From Pyronema omphalodes (Eukaryota > Ascomycota > Pezizomycetes > Pezizales > Pyronemataceae): 64,000 nt of DNA. The notes beneath the pieces are model-generated. The model was not told where the DNA came from, searched no databases, and saw nothing but the letters and a program-made list of their open reading frames with translations. Where the stretch lies: assembly GCA_024516155.1 (NCBI GenBank), contig JAJJXM010000013.1:929400-993399 (forward strand), given 5' to 3'. Of the stretch, positions 1 through 11,488 are shown piece by piece. Each line of letters opens with the position of its first letter. The first letter of the stretch is position 1. The position numbers and the translations under genes were made by a program.

Positions 1-1134
1 CAGTCTCGTTTCGTCTAGTAATTCTTTCATGTTCGCTCCAAGAACTATATTCTCTCAGAGAACAAGTGCGAACGAAATCGGAAGAGGAGATAATACGCGG
101 GAAAGAGACAGATAGAGAGGGGGTCGGAAGATCAGAAGATCGAAAGATTGAAAGATCAGAAAAGCAGGGCAGGAGTAAAGACAATAAAGACAATATCATA
201 AACTCGAAAAAAGAGAGAGACGAGCGACGAGATGAGAAGTGGCACAAAAGTTCAGTAAGGAGAGAAGAGACAGGAGAGTAAAAAGAGACGAGTTGACAGC
301 AGCGAGTTAAAAAAAAAAGATCACAGATCACGAGGACGGAATTCTAATATTCTCTATTCTCTATTCTCTTTTCATTTTTCATTTCTCTTTTCTATTCTCT
401 TTTCTCTTTTCATTTCTATTTTCTATTCTCCTTTCTTTCTATTCTATTCTTTCATTTCCAATCTACGCAATCAATAAACCAATAAACCAACAAATCAATA
501 TATGAATCACTCAACAGCTATGTAGGTATATAAACACAAGAAAACATCTTTATAAAACAACTCTCACAATTTCCCATATTTCCCAATTTCCATATTCTCA
601 TCATACCGTACACAATGCATAATGCACACCAGCTCGTTACCATGAATGAAACTTACGAGATGAATTTTATCAAGACTTGAACAAAAGCTTGGATCAGTGT
701 GTATGTATGTAGGTAGGTAGATGAGACATAGATGAGACATAAATGAGACATAGTATAATTACCCAGGAATCCAGGACTCAAAAATCACAGATCCTAAAAT
801 CCAAAAAGCCAAAAAGCCAAAAACATCACAACGATTATAAGGGAGGGTATCAATTCTCATGATAAACAGCCAATAAAGAATCAAAGGGAGCAAAAAAAAT
901 CAAAGGGGAAAAGAAATAATAATAATAATAATAAGATTCTTTACGCAAACCCACGACAAGCTACAGCAAGCTACAACAAGCTACATTACAGCACATCCCT
1001 ATCAAAGCTCATGCATTCATCTGCATCATCATCTACTTCACCTCCCGCTCCTTCTCCTCCTTAAAAGCCCATCCAGCACCCAACCAACAATCTACGCCAG
1101 CATCAGCGTTTCATTTCCACAAAAAAAAGAGAAA
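1..1134. other. gene-free flank, low complexity
   Basis: No convincing gene. The stretch is A- and AG-rich up to about 310. It then holds a pyrimidine tract of repeated TTCTCT/TTTCAT words (about 350-455) and short AT-rich words. The only open frame in the first 300 bases is a Lys/Glu/Arg-rich frame without an ATG start, typical of purine-rich noncoding DNA. The right part is probably the 3' flank of the minus-strand cyclotransferase gene. Confidence 0.6.
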
Positions 1135-2310
1135 TTACAATTCCGTCTTTACATTACCTCTCTTCTCCAGTGCCGCCTTATTTTCCAATTTCCCACCACC
1201 GAGTTGTTCCTGAACCCCCATGACACCTCCCAACCACGCTGCCGTTAACCTGGCCCAATCATTAACCGTCGCTTTATCCAGATGATTTCCATCATCATCC
1301 ATTGTATGCCAGACCGCCGGAAATGGACTAGGGATTAAATGCAAGACTTCCACACCTCTTTGAAGGAAGGGGAGATGATCATCCTGGACTGCACCTCCGT
1401 ACCAATAACCTCCTTTTGTATCTTTATCTTTTTCATAGAACCATTTTCCCGATTTCCCAGTTTCCATTAAACCCTCATATCTTAACCTTTCCTCCGTTTC
1501 CGCGAATCCCTTATAAGCCCAATGTGTAGTTGGGAAATAACTCGGAATCCTAGGTGCCGCAGATCCCAACAAATCTAACAACACAAACAAATCGATATTT
1601 CCCAGTTCATTTTTCCTAATCGACATAGGGGGATGAGTACTATCCTCCCAAACCCTGGCTAGATCCCTAGCACCATAAAGAGAGTCTGTATCCGACCAAC
1701 TTTCCCAAGCCTCCTCCCCATCCAACATCAACACCATGATCCCCTTTTCCTTCTGTTTCGCCTTCCTTCCTTCGTCTCCTTCCATCGCTTCTATCGTTGC
1801 CCATTTACTCGTCAATGCCGCATCAATAGCTTTAGCAGCCCAAAGGATAACAGCACATGGAACCGCCGAGTCAGTAGCACCGATAAAGCCCTCAGGAGTA
1901 ACCTTAGAATCATAATGCGCCACCAGAACGATTCTTCCGACATCACCGGCCCTAGCCCAAGGTGGGTCCTTGGTGGCAATGAAGTTTGTGAAGGGGATTT
2001 TTTTGCCGGCTGATAAAGGGGTGGTTTGGGAGGAGTTTTGGGTGCTGAGAGACCAGGATGGAAGGTTTTGGGAAAAGAAATTTTGGAAGTGTTGGAGTAC
2101 TTTAGTGGAGCCGGGGGTACCGGGAACTCGTGGGATCATAATGGGGGATAATATAGAGCCATTGCTGGGATCGAGGTCTGTGGCGAGAGGTTTCGGGAGC
2201 GTGTGAAGTGCCGCGGGACTGAGAGAGGTGAAGGCATTGGTGAGAGTCGAGAGGAGAAATAGTGGTAGAAGACTACGAGGGGTGGTGAAAATTGGTAGGG
2301 AAGGCCACAT
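1135..2310 (-). CDS. secreted glutaminyl-peptide cyclotransferase (M28 family)
   Basis: A 391-residue protein with no intron seen. Glutaminyl cyclases convert N-terminal glutamine of peptides to pyroglutamate, usually in the secretory pathway or outside the cell. Residues 1-27 form a signal-peptide-like hydrophobic segment. The M28 metal-binding pattern is visible: AHYDSK (about 131-136), ATDSA with Asp147, LDGEEAW (about 197-202), QDDHLPF (about 309-315) and the late VWHTMDDDG (about 333-341), which is the usual QC-family ending. The frame stays open for 80 codons upstream but has no ATG there and is an acidic Asp repeat, so the first ATG, which directly precedes the signal peptide, was chosen. 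It lies tail-out at the left edge of the window. The family call is firm. The physiological substrate is unknown. Confidence 0.85.
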   Translation of the reverse strand: MWPSLPIFTTPRSLLPLFLLSTLTNAFTSLSPAALHTLPKPLATDLDPSNGSILSPIMIPRVPGTPGSTKVLQHFQNFFSQNLPSWSLSTQNSSQTTPLSAGKKIPFTNFIATKDPPWARAGDVGRIVLVAHYDSKVTPEGFIGATDSAVPCAVILWAAKAIDAALTSKWATIEAMEGDEGRKAKQKEKGIMVLMLDGEEAWESWSDTDSLYGARDLARVWEDSTHPPMSIRKNELGNIDLFVLLDLLGSAAPRIPSYFPTTHWAYKGFAETEERLRYEGLMETGKSGKWFYEKDKDTKGGYWYGGAVQDDHLPFLQRGVEVLHLIPSPFPAVWHTMDDDGNHLDKATVNDWARLTAAWLGGVMGVQEQLGGGKLENKAALEKRGNVKTEL

Positions 2311-3039
2311 GGTGAGGGTATCTTCGGGGTAGTCTTCGTTGGCGTCGGCGTCGGCGTCGTCGTCGTCGTAGTCCTCGTCAATACCGGCGGCGGCGGCGTT
2401 ATCCTCGACTTCTTCCTCACCGTCGTCAGTCCACCGAGCCTCCGTCTGTTGAATTGAATTCACCGTGTCGTAGTAATCCGTAACCAGCAATCCGTAATCC
2501 ACCAAAGCTATCCTTAATCCGAAATCCGTAACAAAGTCTTCAGATCTCAATTCCTCAGCTCATCCAAAGTAAGGTATCTTCCCACGGAACAAAGGTAGTG
2601 GATGGAAGACGCGTGTACTGTAGTCAACTGTCAATCCCAAGCTCCAAGCTCCAGGCTCCAAATGCTCCGGGATTTCCACGCTACGGTTGGGTTAGCGTAA
2701 TAATTGGCACGGTGGCCTTTATGCAGGGCCGGCTGGATGGTATGTGTGGTATGGTATGGTATGGTATGACGACCGTGCGGCGTGCGCTTAACATGCATAA
2801 TGCGCATATGTACTAGGAACCTCGGTTGTTTGACCGGGCTGCTGGGGCATAGTGCTAGCTGTTACATCGGCATCGGAGAGTTTTTATATATGTTATATAT
2901 TTCGTATCCCCCCACCGTGCTCCTTTAATAATACCAGTAATCTGTATATTTATTCCACGTGCATGCATAAAAGCCTTCCAACTTTTAAACTTTTAGACTT
3001 TGAGACTTCAATATCCTCCTACTTTCTACCTCCTACCCC

Positions 3040-3110
3040 AGTATCTAGTATCTAGTATCCAGTATTCCTTTATCCAATATCTAGTATCCAGTATCCAGTA
3101 TCTAGTATTC
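3040..3110. repeat. 7-bp minisatellite, unit GTATCYA
   Basis: Imperfect tandem copies of AGTATCC/AGTATCT. The same unit recurs in a cleaner array at 42227-42307. Confidence 0.8.
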
Positions 3111-3125
3111 AAAACTTCCAAACTT

Positions 3126-3215
3126 CCTATATCCAATATGCATATCTATATCTATATGCATATCCATATCTATATCCATATCCACATCCACATCCATATG
3201 CATATGCATATACAA
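3126..3215. repeat. ATATCC/ATATGC hexamer-like repeat
   Basis: Tandem variations on CATATC, CATATG and CACATC make an alternating purine-pyrimidine tract of about 90 bp. Confidence 0.7.
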
Positions 3216-3290
3216 GATCCTAACCACAAGACAAAGATATAAACACACATACACATACCAAGCAATATCTGAATTTGATAAATTATCAAA

Positions 3291-3340
3291 GCACACACAG
3301 ACACACACACAGACACACACACACACACACACACACACAT
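3291..3340. repeat. (CA)n microsatellite
   Basis: About 50 bp of CA dinucleotides interrupted by a few CAGA units. Confidence 0.9.
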
Positions 3341-4393
3341 GCATTGGCACTATGTATAACCAAAAACTCAAACTTCAACTTCAACTTCAACTCAAACTTA
3401 AGAGATTTAAACCAAAGGGGAAACAAAAACCAAAGGGGGAACAAAAACCAAAGGGGAAACAAAAAGAAAAAGAAAAAAAGAAAAAAGAAAAAATCAGACA
3501 GACTCCGGTATGAAATAAAAACTAAAAACATAGGAAACAAAAAAGGTTATTCAAATCAGAAAAGAACCCACACCTCTAACCACCACCACCACCACCGCCG
3601 CCGCCCCAACTACATAGCACCCTTCTAAATACCAGCACTAGAATCACCACTACCACCCCTACTCCCCTACCACTACCAACAACAACAACAACAATCTTCT
3701 GGTCCAGAAAGGAATCGAAAGAAAAAAGAAAATAAAGTTAAAAGAAAATAAATAAAAAAAACAAGATGAACCAGAAGTTCCGTAACCAACCCCATATGAA
3801 TCATTTGTAAGCCATAAAAGAGGGGGAAAAAAAAAGAAAAAGAAAAAAAAAATTGCTACATAAACCCTGGTAGCCAAAAGATGAAGATAAGGTATAAGAG
3901 TAAAAATAAAAGTAAAAAAAACAGGAAAAAGGTCAAGAAAAAAGGAAGATAAAGTAAAAGAAAAGAAAAACCGGATAAAACAAAAGAAAAAAATCCCTCC
4001 AATAGATAAAATAAAGATGAAGATAATAACACGCACTCAAATTCCAACGTTTTTCCCCTAAAAAAGATTCCTAACCTAATGAAAAAAAAAAAAAAGATAT
4101 TCCATATTCCATATGTTCGCCTTCCAGATAAAATATTCCCAACACCAATCAACGACAACCCCACACGCCTAGATGCAGACAGTAAAGGAAAAACAGGAAA
4201 AAGGAGATATAATGAAAAGACACAAGCAGATTCAGCGCAACTTTACAAAAGGAAAAGGAAAAAACCGCTGTTATAAAAACGACATACCTCGAAGATAATG
4301 AACAAAGGGAATGGGAAAAAGAGAAAAAAAGAAACAGGTTATCAAAAGCGCGCAAACGCCATCGCTATGAATCAAGCTGCTAATGAATCACTC

Positions 4394-6331
4394 CTAATCA
4401 TCCTTAATCTGCTGTAACTCCTCACCCTCATGTACCAAGGTCGCCTGAGAACTGGCCGTAGTAGGAGTATGTCTTCCATCGTCTTCTTCTTCCATTGGTT
4501 TCTGTAACCTATGTGTTCCGTGTTCCTGCTCCTGGTCTTCCTCCCCCTCAATCACTGTCTCACCACCAAACTCGCTTTCCGAAGCCGACGCAGTACTAGG
4601 ACGCCCATTAAGATCCAACTGCTGCCCGACAAGTTCCTTAAATCTCTCCTTTCTCTCTTCCTCCTCCTCCTCCAAAATCGGTTCAGGATCCTGCAATTCG
4701 CTCAATCCTTGTCCCATAACCACTCTACCAATCTGTCTTGGGGAAGAAAACATGTTCTCTCTCAATCCCGACTTGGGGGTTCTCTTGGGGGAAGCGGGGG
4801 AGGGGGGCTGAAACTTCTTTCTGGTGGGAGAAGCCGGGGGTTCATCCCAAAGGTGTTTTCCCATAGCGCTAGTAGTTCTTACAGTAGCGGTAAAAGGTCC
4901 CTGAGCTTTTCTAATCGAACTTTCCGTAGGTCTGGTCAATCTGGCCAAAAAGTCTGAGCTAGGCATAGAAGGGGTCGGGTGACAATTGCTAGCAGAAGTT
5001 CCGGGACGACTTCCATGGTCTGAGATGGTAGATTTCTGGCGACGTAGACGGGGCTGAGAACGTTGATGAGCTACTGAAGGGGAACGTTTAATTTCTGCAG
5101 GTTGAGCAACGGGAATTTCGGCGCCAGTTTTGGCGGCCCAGGATGCAGTGGGTTTGGTGAGACGGCTGTCTTGTGCTTGAGTTGCAGCGCGGGGAGCCGG
5201 CTTGACGGGGACCTTTACGGGAGCGGTGACGGTTCCCTTGCGGGGACGGGTGGTAGTGGCCGAGTGGGTGGGCTTGATGGGGGATGCGGGTAATGTTCGC
5301 ACGCTGCGTTTGTCGCTCGAGTCGGAGGGCTTTCGAGCGTGGTTAGAGGCGCGAGATGGAGGGACGATGAGAGCTTCGGGTGTCTTTTTGGGACGGACGA
5401 CCTTCTTGACAGGCTCGGTAACTGTCTTCGTCTTCTCAACCGGGGCCTTGGGCTTGGGTGCGACTTTGGTAACCTCCCGCACAGGCTTGGGCGTCTTTGA
5501 TCGCTTGTCTTCAACAGGCTTCTTTTCTGCGCGAGTGGCGGTTCGGGTAGGTGCCCGAGTTGTGGGCGCTGATTTAGGAGCGGGCTCGGGCTTTGCGACG
5601 GGCTTCGATTCTGGCTTTACCTCTGGTTCGGGTTCCGGCTGAGGTTCGGGCTCTGGTTCGACTGGTGTAGGAGGGTCGATCTTTGCCGGCTCTGCTGGTA
5701 TTGTCGGTTTAATAGGTGACTTTGGTGTAGAATCAGCTATAATTGTAGGAGTTGGAACAAATGGCGCAGCCAATGTGACATCCCCTACGGGAGTAGATAC
5801 TTTGGTGGCAGTAGATGCTTCGCCAGCGAGAGCTTCTTGTGCCTTCGCAGCTTCAATATCCTCAATCTTTTGTAGCCCAACACCTTCCTTCCCTGCGATA
5901 GCCACGAACGAGGTCCTAATCTTTCCCAGGGGGTTCGGCTGGGGACTTAGTTGTCGACTGATTGGAGGAGTACTGGGAGAGTTTGGCACTGATGACCCCT
6001 TCTCGAACATGGCGAGGAGGTTCTTGACACCTCCACCACCAGATGGCCGGGGAGCCCCAATGCCACGACCCGTTGACTCCGGAGAGGCCATCACGGTGGA
6101 CTTGACTGTCCCTGTTGTCTTTGGAGTCGACCCAGTATTATTGTTGACTTCGAATTTTGAGATGATGTTGGAGATTGCGATTGAGTTGCGTCGGGTGCCT
6201 TTGGCGGAAGACACGGGGGGAGTCTCGTTGGACAGTATGGGTGGTGGTGTGAGAGGTGGTTCGTGGGGGTTGCTAGGCTTCGTCGGTGACGGAGGCGCGC
6301 TTCCACTCCTGAGAGCTGAGTCGTTAACCAT
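4394..6331 (-). CDS. large disordered Ser/Pro/Lys-rich fungal protein
   Basis: A 645-residue single-exon frame. It has no catalytic domain I recognise and is almost wholly low-complexity: Ser-Pro-Thr rich at the N end, a Pro-Glu/Lys-Pro repeat region around residues 205-330, basic Ser/Arg stretches, and an acidic C end. Two short hydrophobic motifs stand out, ISNIISKFE (about 53-61) and GGVKNLLAMFEKG (about 99-111). They resemble short linear motifs in poorly characterised Pezizomycotina proteins sometimes named mucin-like. A SPRQIGRVVMGQ motif lies near residue 530. Many SP/TP sites suggest phosphorylation (inference). The start is the first ATG, because the frame upstream offers only a TTG. 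It could be a cytoskeletal or signalling scaffold, but no function is assigned. Confidence 0.7.
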   Translation of the reverse strand: MVNDSALRSGSAPPSPTKPSNPHEPPLTPPPILSNETPPVSSAKGTRRNSIAISNIISKFEVNNNTGSTPKTTGTVKSTVMASPESTGRGIGAPRPSGGGGVKNLLAMFEKGSSVPNSPSTPPISRQLSPQPNPLGKIRTSFVAIAGKEGVGLQKIEDIEAAKAQEALAGEASTATKVSTPVGDVTLAAPFVPTPTIIADSTPKSPIKPTIPAEPAKIDPPTPVEPEPEPQPEPEPEVKPESKPVAKPEPAPKSAPTTRAPTRTATRAEKKPVEDKRSKTPKPVREVTKVAPKPKAPVEKTKTVTEPVKKVVRPKKTPEALIVPPSRASNHARKPSDSSDKRSVRTLPASPIKPTHSATTTRPRKGTVTAPVKVPVKPAPRAATQAQDSRLTKPTASWAAKTGAEIPVAQPAEIKRSPSVAHQRSQPRLRRQKSTISDHGSRPGTSASNCHPTPSMPSSDFLARLTRPTESSIRKAQGPFTATVRTTSAMGKHLWDEPPASPTRKKFQPPSPASPKRTPKSGLRENMFSSPRQIGRVVMGQGLSELQDPEPILEEEEEERKERFKELVGQQLDLNGRPSTASASESEFGGETVIEGEEDQEQEHGTHRLQKPMEEEDDGRHTPTTASSQATLVHEGEELQQIKDD

Positions 6332-8277
6332 AGGTGTCCAAACAAAAAACAAATTGACCCCGAAGTTGAATGAGCATCTGGCGGGAGTTCTTGTAAACTT
6401 ACCTACACGGGGTTATCTAATTTCCATGCAACAATGACCAGGTGGTGGTAGTTTCAGGAGAAGTAGTAGCTCTAGTGGGATGGATCGCAGCAACCCTAGC
6501 TAGGCACTTGGAGAGATGAGGCAGAGCTAAGGATAGGCGCAGGGGAGAGGGGCGACGAGGCGAAAAAGGCGAAGAGGCGAGCGATGAGCGACGAGCGACG
6601 GGAGGGAAGCTGGGTAATAGTAGTTCGAGTGAGAGGAGGCGCAGGCGGGGAGGGGGAGGGGAGGGGGGGAGGCAACTGAGCGGAGGAGAACTGAGCGAGC
6701 GAGCGATCGAGCGAGCGGAGAGGGAGAGAGAGGGGGGAGGATTGTGTGTGTTTTGCGGGTTGTTGTGCTCGAGTGCGGGATTCAAAGTAATTTTTTGGGG
6801 GGGGTGGTGGTGGTGGTGGGGAGGGAGCGGGCAGGGGAAACGAAATTAACAAAAAAATTGAAAGAGTAGATAGCGGTCAGAAATGAACAAAAGTGGCAGT
6901 AGCTTCCTTATGGTGGATGTTAGAAAATGAGCAGAATTGACGGTAGCTGATTGTGGGTGGGGAGTGACTTTGTTGTTGTGGTGGTGGTGGTGGTTGTGGT
7001 GGTGGTTGTGGTGTCGGTGGTGGTGGTGGTGTTTGGGGAGATGAGTGCGAGTGTGTGGTTGTCGAGGTGGGCTTGTGTCGTAGATTTGATTGATTTGGCC
7101 CTTGCGTGAGATCGTAGATTTGATTGATTGATCGAGAGCTACAGTTTTTTATTTTTTATTTTTATTTTTTTATTTTTATTTTTTCTTTAATTCTCGCTCT
7201 TCCTCCCGCAAAATCAAAAAAAAAACGAAGACGACACAATAAAAAAAAAATGACAAACACGGTCAACAGGGCGCCTAAAACGGCACCATTCTGATTCCCC
7301 CCTTCCTGCCCTATCTGTTTCGCAGCTGCATACAGCAGAGATACAGCCAAAATGCAGCGAAACTTAAAACACACCACCACTCAAAACTGTCATTCTCTGC
7401 ATCCATCACCGCCCTTTCTTCCCACTGCCTCACCTTTCAAAGACACACCTTCCGTCACACCTCCGCCACCTTCTTCGATTCCGGCCAATGACACTCGTGC
7501 GTGTGGGACACATTGGGCGCTTGAAATAGCACCTTTGGGGATCTCTCTGATGTGAGAGGCTGCACTTTAGTTGAGGGAGAACCTTCTTCTCAGACAGCTT
7601 TCTTACTTGTCGCTGCGGGTTAAATTCACACAGAATTGATCCGGTTCATCCACCTCATCCGAATCATCGTGTCATCAATCAAGCTCACCGTGTCATCGCA
7701 TATCTGTCTTTGGTGTCAGTTTCTATGGATAGTATCAATATTGCTCATCTCCAGCAGTCTGTCTCTCGATAATAGCATCGCCATCATCTGTTGCTGCAGC
7801 TCATCTCAATAATAGTATCAATCACCAATCGCCAACAACAGTGTCTCTCTCAACAGCAGCAGCAGCATCGCCCATCTCCAAGCAGCTCCTCTCCTCGCTC
7901 TTGTCTGCCTTTCGTCGCAAGCTCCCTCCTCTAATCTATTTCCATCCCTTGCTGGACGGGAGTTTAGCTGCAGTAGTGTGTTATTAAAGCGCCAAACCAA
8001 AGAACCGCCCCAGGCCGGCCAAGGTGATCGTGTTGCTGCGAATCTTAGTTTAGCGTGTACATAGTCTTAGCTTAGTCCGCATCAACTCCGGAATTACACC
8101 ACCATCACGTGTGAGCTAGCTTCTGCAGCGGCGACAGGGGCGGGTGGAGCTATGTATGTACATGGCAGCAGTTCACGTCATGCCGTTCGCCAAAGCCCGC
8201 CAGGTAACGCGATCAACCTTGCCCGCCTCACCACTCCGCCTATACGTATACGGTATACCACCATCACCATTTCCGCC
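6332..8277. other. divergent intergenic region between the disordered-protein gene and TRAX
   Basis: No supported gene. The left part (6430-6850) is purine-rich with GAGCGAGC repeats. A (GTG)n-like tract lies at about 6970-7035. A TTTTTATTTTT run lies at 7145-7190, and CAGCAG/TCATC words at 7650-7880. It presumably carries both promoters. Confidence 0.5.
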
Positions 8278-9350
8278 ATGTCAGAACCCCGCAATAATAA
8301 ACGACCCCGACGTGATGAGAAGCCGGGGAAATCTGTCGAAAATTTGGCAGTAAAAGATGCAGAGCTTCTCGCCAGCAATAATCCTTACATGCCAATGTTT
8401 CTAAACTTTCGTGCGGAGCTTGATGAACATCATGATCGTCGAGAACGCGTGATAAAGGTTTCAAGAGACGTAACTGCCACGTCAAAGAAAATGATTTTTT
8501 CATTACAGAGGTACGTGTGTGTATGTTTAGCAAAGTTTCTAGAAGCCTGTCTATTTAAAAAATCCTGCCTGCACCTTCATCTCACCTCATGCATTCACAA
8601 ACCAAATTCTTACGCTCCTCCACCTTTTTCCTATTCCACATTTTTTCCTTCCTACACCAAGTCGATCTGCCGCTTATAATCTTACCTCATCATCCTACCT
8701 TGATACCCGATCAGCAAACTTCCTACTTTTGCCTATCGTCTCTCGCACAAAACTAACACCTCTCTAGAAGCCGTCAAATTCCCGCCCCACTCCCTTTAGA
8801 AATCCTCTCCGAAGTAACCAATCTCCAAATCACAATCCAAGTTCTTCTCGAATCCATCGTCCCCGACTTACGAAACGGCAACACCTTTCGGTATCGGCAG
8901 ATAACAGGTGGTTTACAAGAACTTATCGAAGCATTTTGTTTCCGCCACTATTTAGAAACCGGAAGCCTATTATCTTTTCCCGCAGCTCAGAAGCTACTTC
9001 CAGCAGGAATCGAGTTAACTATAGCTGACTATATCCCGGGAGTTTTCGATTTTATTGGGGAGGTGATGAGGTTTGCTATTACTATGGTAGCATTAGGAGG
9101 AGGAAAAGAGGTTGAGAAAGTACTTATGGATTTGAGAGGAATTAGACAGGGATTGGAACAGTTTGATGAGGCGGGATATAAATGGTATGTCGGCGCTAGA
9201 GACGCGGACAAGAAACTCGCTGTCATGAGAGAGTGTGTTGAAAAAGTTGAAAAGGCAGTAGCTGGGAAGATTATTAGAGGTGCGGAGATGCCGGAGGGAT
9301 GGGTTCCGGATTTGATAGAGGCAGTGGAAATGAGGGAGGTGGAATATTAG
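8278..9350 (+). CDS. translin-associated factor X (TRAX)
   Basis: Two exons, 8278-8510 and 8768-9350, join through a 257-bp GTACGT...CTCTAG intron to give 271 residues. TRAX pairs with translin in the C3PO endoribonuclease involved in small-RNA and tRNA-fragment processing, and it supplies the catalytic acidic residues. Diagnostic stretches are FRAELDEHHDRRERVIKVSR and DVTATSKKMIFSLQR in exon 1, then LQELIEAFCFRHYLETGSL, ELTIADYIPGVFDFIGEVMR and a helical C end in exon 2. Length matches the family (about 290 in animals). The ATG opens a basic MSEPRNNKRPRR segment that could act as a nuclear signal. No translin gene is visible in this window. The assignment to TRAX rather than translin rests on the HDRRER...SRDVT block. 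Confidence 0.85.
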
Positions 9351-9601
9351 ATGGTGAACTAGAGGGGCAGGGCGGGGATAGAGGGATGTGGCAAGGACAT
9401 TATTAGATTGCGAATTACATACAACCCGGGGTAAAAGATAAGCGATGACATAAAATCTCGATAGATGCAATACGTACATAGCTGCAAAATTACAATTAGG
9501 ATAATCAATAAAACAAAGATATAGATATAACTAGACCAGATGACATGAAAAAGATAAAAGGCTACGCAAGGTTACGGCGTTTATGGATAATGGATGAGTT
9601 G

Positions 9602-9682
9602 GTTTACTTGTTTACTTGTTTACTTGCTTACTTGCTTACTTGTTTACTTGCTTACTTGTTTACTTGCTTACTTGTTTACTTG
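9602..9682. repeat. 8-bp minisatellite, unit YTTACTTG
   Basis: About ten tandem copies of TTTACTTG/CTTACTTG. Confidence 0.9.
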
Positions 9683-9738
9683 TTGATTATTTACTATCTT
9701 TCTTTCTTTCTTCATAATTCCAAAATTCCATAATTTCA

Positions 9739-9800
9739 ACCCATAAACCCATAAACCCATAAACCCATAAACCCATAAACCCATAAACCCATAAACCCAT
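9739..9800. repeat. 10-bp minisatellite, unit CCATAAACCC-like
   Basis: About six perfect tandem copies of CCCATAAACC. It resembles a degenerate telomere word but is not CCCTAA. Confidence 0.9.
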
Positions 9801-9990
9801 CAACCCACAATTCCAAATTCCAAATTCCAAATTCCAGATTCCAGAATAAACCATACATACATACATACAGGTACAGACCTACTTCTCTATATATTTCATT
9901 TCTCAATCCCTAAAATCTATATACCATCTCCAGGGTACTAAGTTTCAACTTGCGGTTATGCGTAATATTTTCTATATATATATATTATAT

Positions 9991-10105
9991 CTTTACCCTG
10001 GTTTACCCTAGTTTACCCTGGTTTACCCTGGTTTACCCTGGTTTACCCTGGTTTACCCTGGTTTACCCTGGTTTACCCTGGTTTACCCTAGTTTACCCTG
10101 GTTTA
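9991..10105. repeat. 10-bp minisatellite, unit GTTTACCCTG
   Basis: Eleven consecutive exact-length 10-bp units (two read CCCTA instead of CCCTG), preceded by an AT run. Confidence 0.95.
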
Positions 10106-10774
10106 GCTTAGATTGCCCTACCTTATGTAACGTATTACAGACCTCCCAACCGTATATATATGTAACCAATTTACCCGGTAAACTACATAAACCGACAATC
10201 CACAGCTACATACCTACATAAGTTAGTACAGTTTTGGTGCTTTGGATACAATAGTTAGTTTAGTTTTGAGGGGTCATGGGTGTAATTCACGGATTAAACG
10301 GACTGGATAAATACAAGGTATGTACATATTTATAAGCCAGTTTAACCGTATCGAGAACTTGTACAGTGCGTGCGGAAATGGATGATCGTTTGAAAATCGT
10401 TGGAAAATCGTTTGAAAATCGTTTGAATCCATCGGTGGCTGAGTCTGCTGGTAGCTCAACCCTCCTCATTTCGCCGGTTTCCGGTAACTAGATTTTTCAA
10501 AACTTGATAAAATGCCGGTGTGAACATGCTCTCGATACCCGCGATGACTGATGTTTTCTGATCATACAAGCGGATTATTATATCATACCACCATTTAATA
10601 CGGGCAGATACTCTGGAGGATATGGATGGGCTTATGAACTTTAATCTTTGGTGTCGGTTGTGATTTCTGGCGATCCGGTTAGGAGGATATTTTGTTATTT
10701 ATGCAATGAGGGATATTTCTTGCCCCTTCGTAAAGCAGTTCACCTGGTTTGCCAAGCCTTGTATTCATTCATTC

Positions 10775-10808
<34 letters not shown>

Positions 10809-10940
10809 TTTCATACTCGCATCTAACCGTAAAGTTATAACGGAAGCTATCTAATAACAGTACATTGCCAACTATCAAGTATTACCTGGAAAATTACCGG
10901 AAACGTTCCGGAGTGGTTATTATTTCTTTATTTTAGGTTG

Positions 10941-10978
10941 TACATACATACATACATACATACATACATACATACATA
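10941..10978. repeat. (TACA)n microsatellite
   Basis: About nine tandem CATA/TACA tetramers. Confidence 0.9.
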
Positions 10979-11190
10979 GCTAGCCCCCCTCATGTTTTTC
11001 GTTCCCCATTTTTGTTAACTTAACTGGGTTTCGCAGTTTAATCAGTTTATACTACTGATTGTAAACTGAATTAGGTCGCTGTATAGTTTTAATGTTTTAT
11101 CAGTTTGTATAGTAGGTCTGTTTTGGTCGTCATTTGGAACGGGTTTGTACGAATGGATGGTCTGCTTTCATCAATTCCCAGGGGGTGGGT

Positions 11191-11250
11191 ATCCATCCAC
11201 CATCTACCATCTACCATCTACCATCCATCATCCATCATCCATCATCCACC
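11191..11250. repeat. CCATCTA/CCATCAT heptamer repeat
   Basis: Tandem CCATCTA units grade into CCATCAT units. Confidence 0.85.
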
Positions 11251-11304
11251 AGTCAATATACCGCCGGTTTTATATATTTATATATTTCTACATATGATGC
11301 CTGC

Positions 11305-11346
11305 CATCCTTATCCTTATCCTTATCCTTATCCTTATCCTTATCCC
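11305..11346. repeat. 6-bp microsatellite, unit CTTATC
   Basis: Six to seven perfect copies of TTATCC. Confidence 0.95.
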
Positions 11347-11432
11347 CACCTCCTATATCCCGCTGCCCCACCACGCGCCTTCATGGCTATGTATATACCT
11401 TACCGTCTAAACTCACAACGCAACGCACCTAC

Positions 11433-11488
11433 GAATCTACAAAATCTACAAAATCTACAAAATCTACAAAATCTACAAAATCTACAAA
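11433..11488. repeat. 9-bp minisatellite, unit AATCTACAA
   Basis: Six tandem copies of AATCTACAA. Confidence 0.95.

Larger units (their letters stand above)
2311..4393. other. gene-free gap rich in simple repeats
   Basis: No supported gene. It holds the presumed promoter of the cyclotransferase gene (2311 to about 2800). Then come satellite-like stretches (listed separately) and a strongly A/purine-rich plus strand from about 3400 to 4350 with many AAAAAG runs. All open frames here are repeat translations (His-Thr, Phe-Leu or Lys-rich). Confidence 0.6.

Noticed and set aside
2311..2550. N-terminal 80-residue acidic extension of the glutaminyl cyclase
   Set aside because: It has no ATG, would bury the signal peptide, and is an Asp-repeat translation. 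The ATG at 2310 is preferred.
3102..4355. Several open frames of 65-125 codons on both strands
   Set aside because: They are His/Thr, Phe/Leu or Lys-rich translations of CA repeats and A-rich DNA, without domains or splice-supported extensions.
5202..6437. Plus-strand frames of 146 and 220 codons
   Set aside because: They are antisense shadows of the minus-strand disordered protein, whose codon structure keeps the opposite frame open.
9739..10105. Interstitial telomere repeats
   Set aside because: Units CCATAAACCC and GTTTACCCTG resemble but do not contain tandem CCCTAA/TTAGGG.
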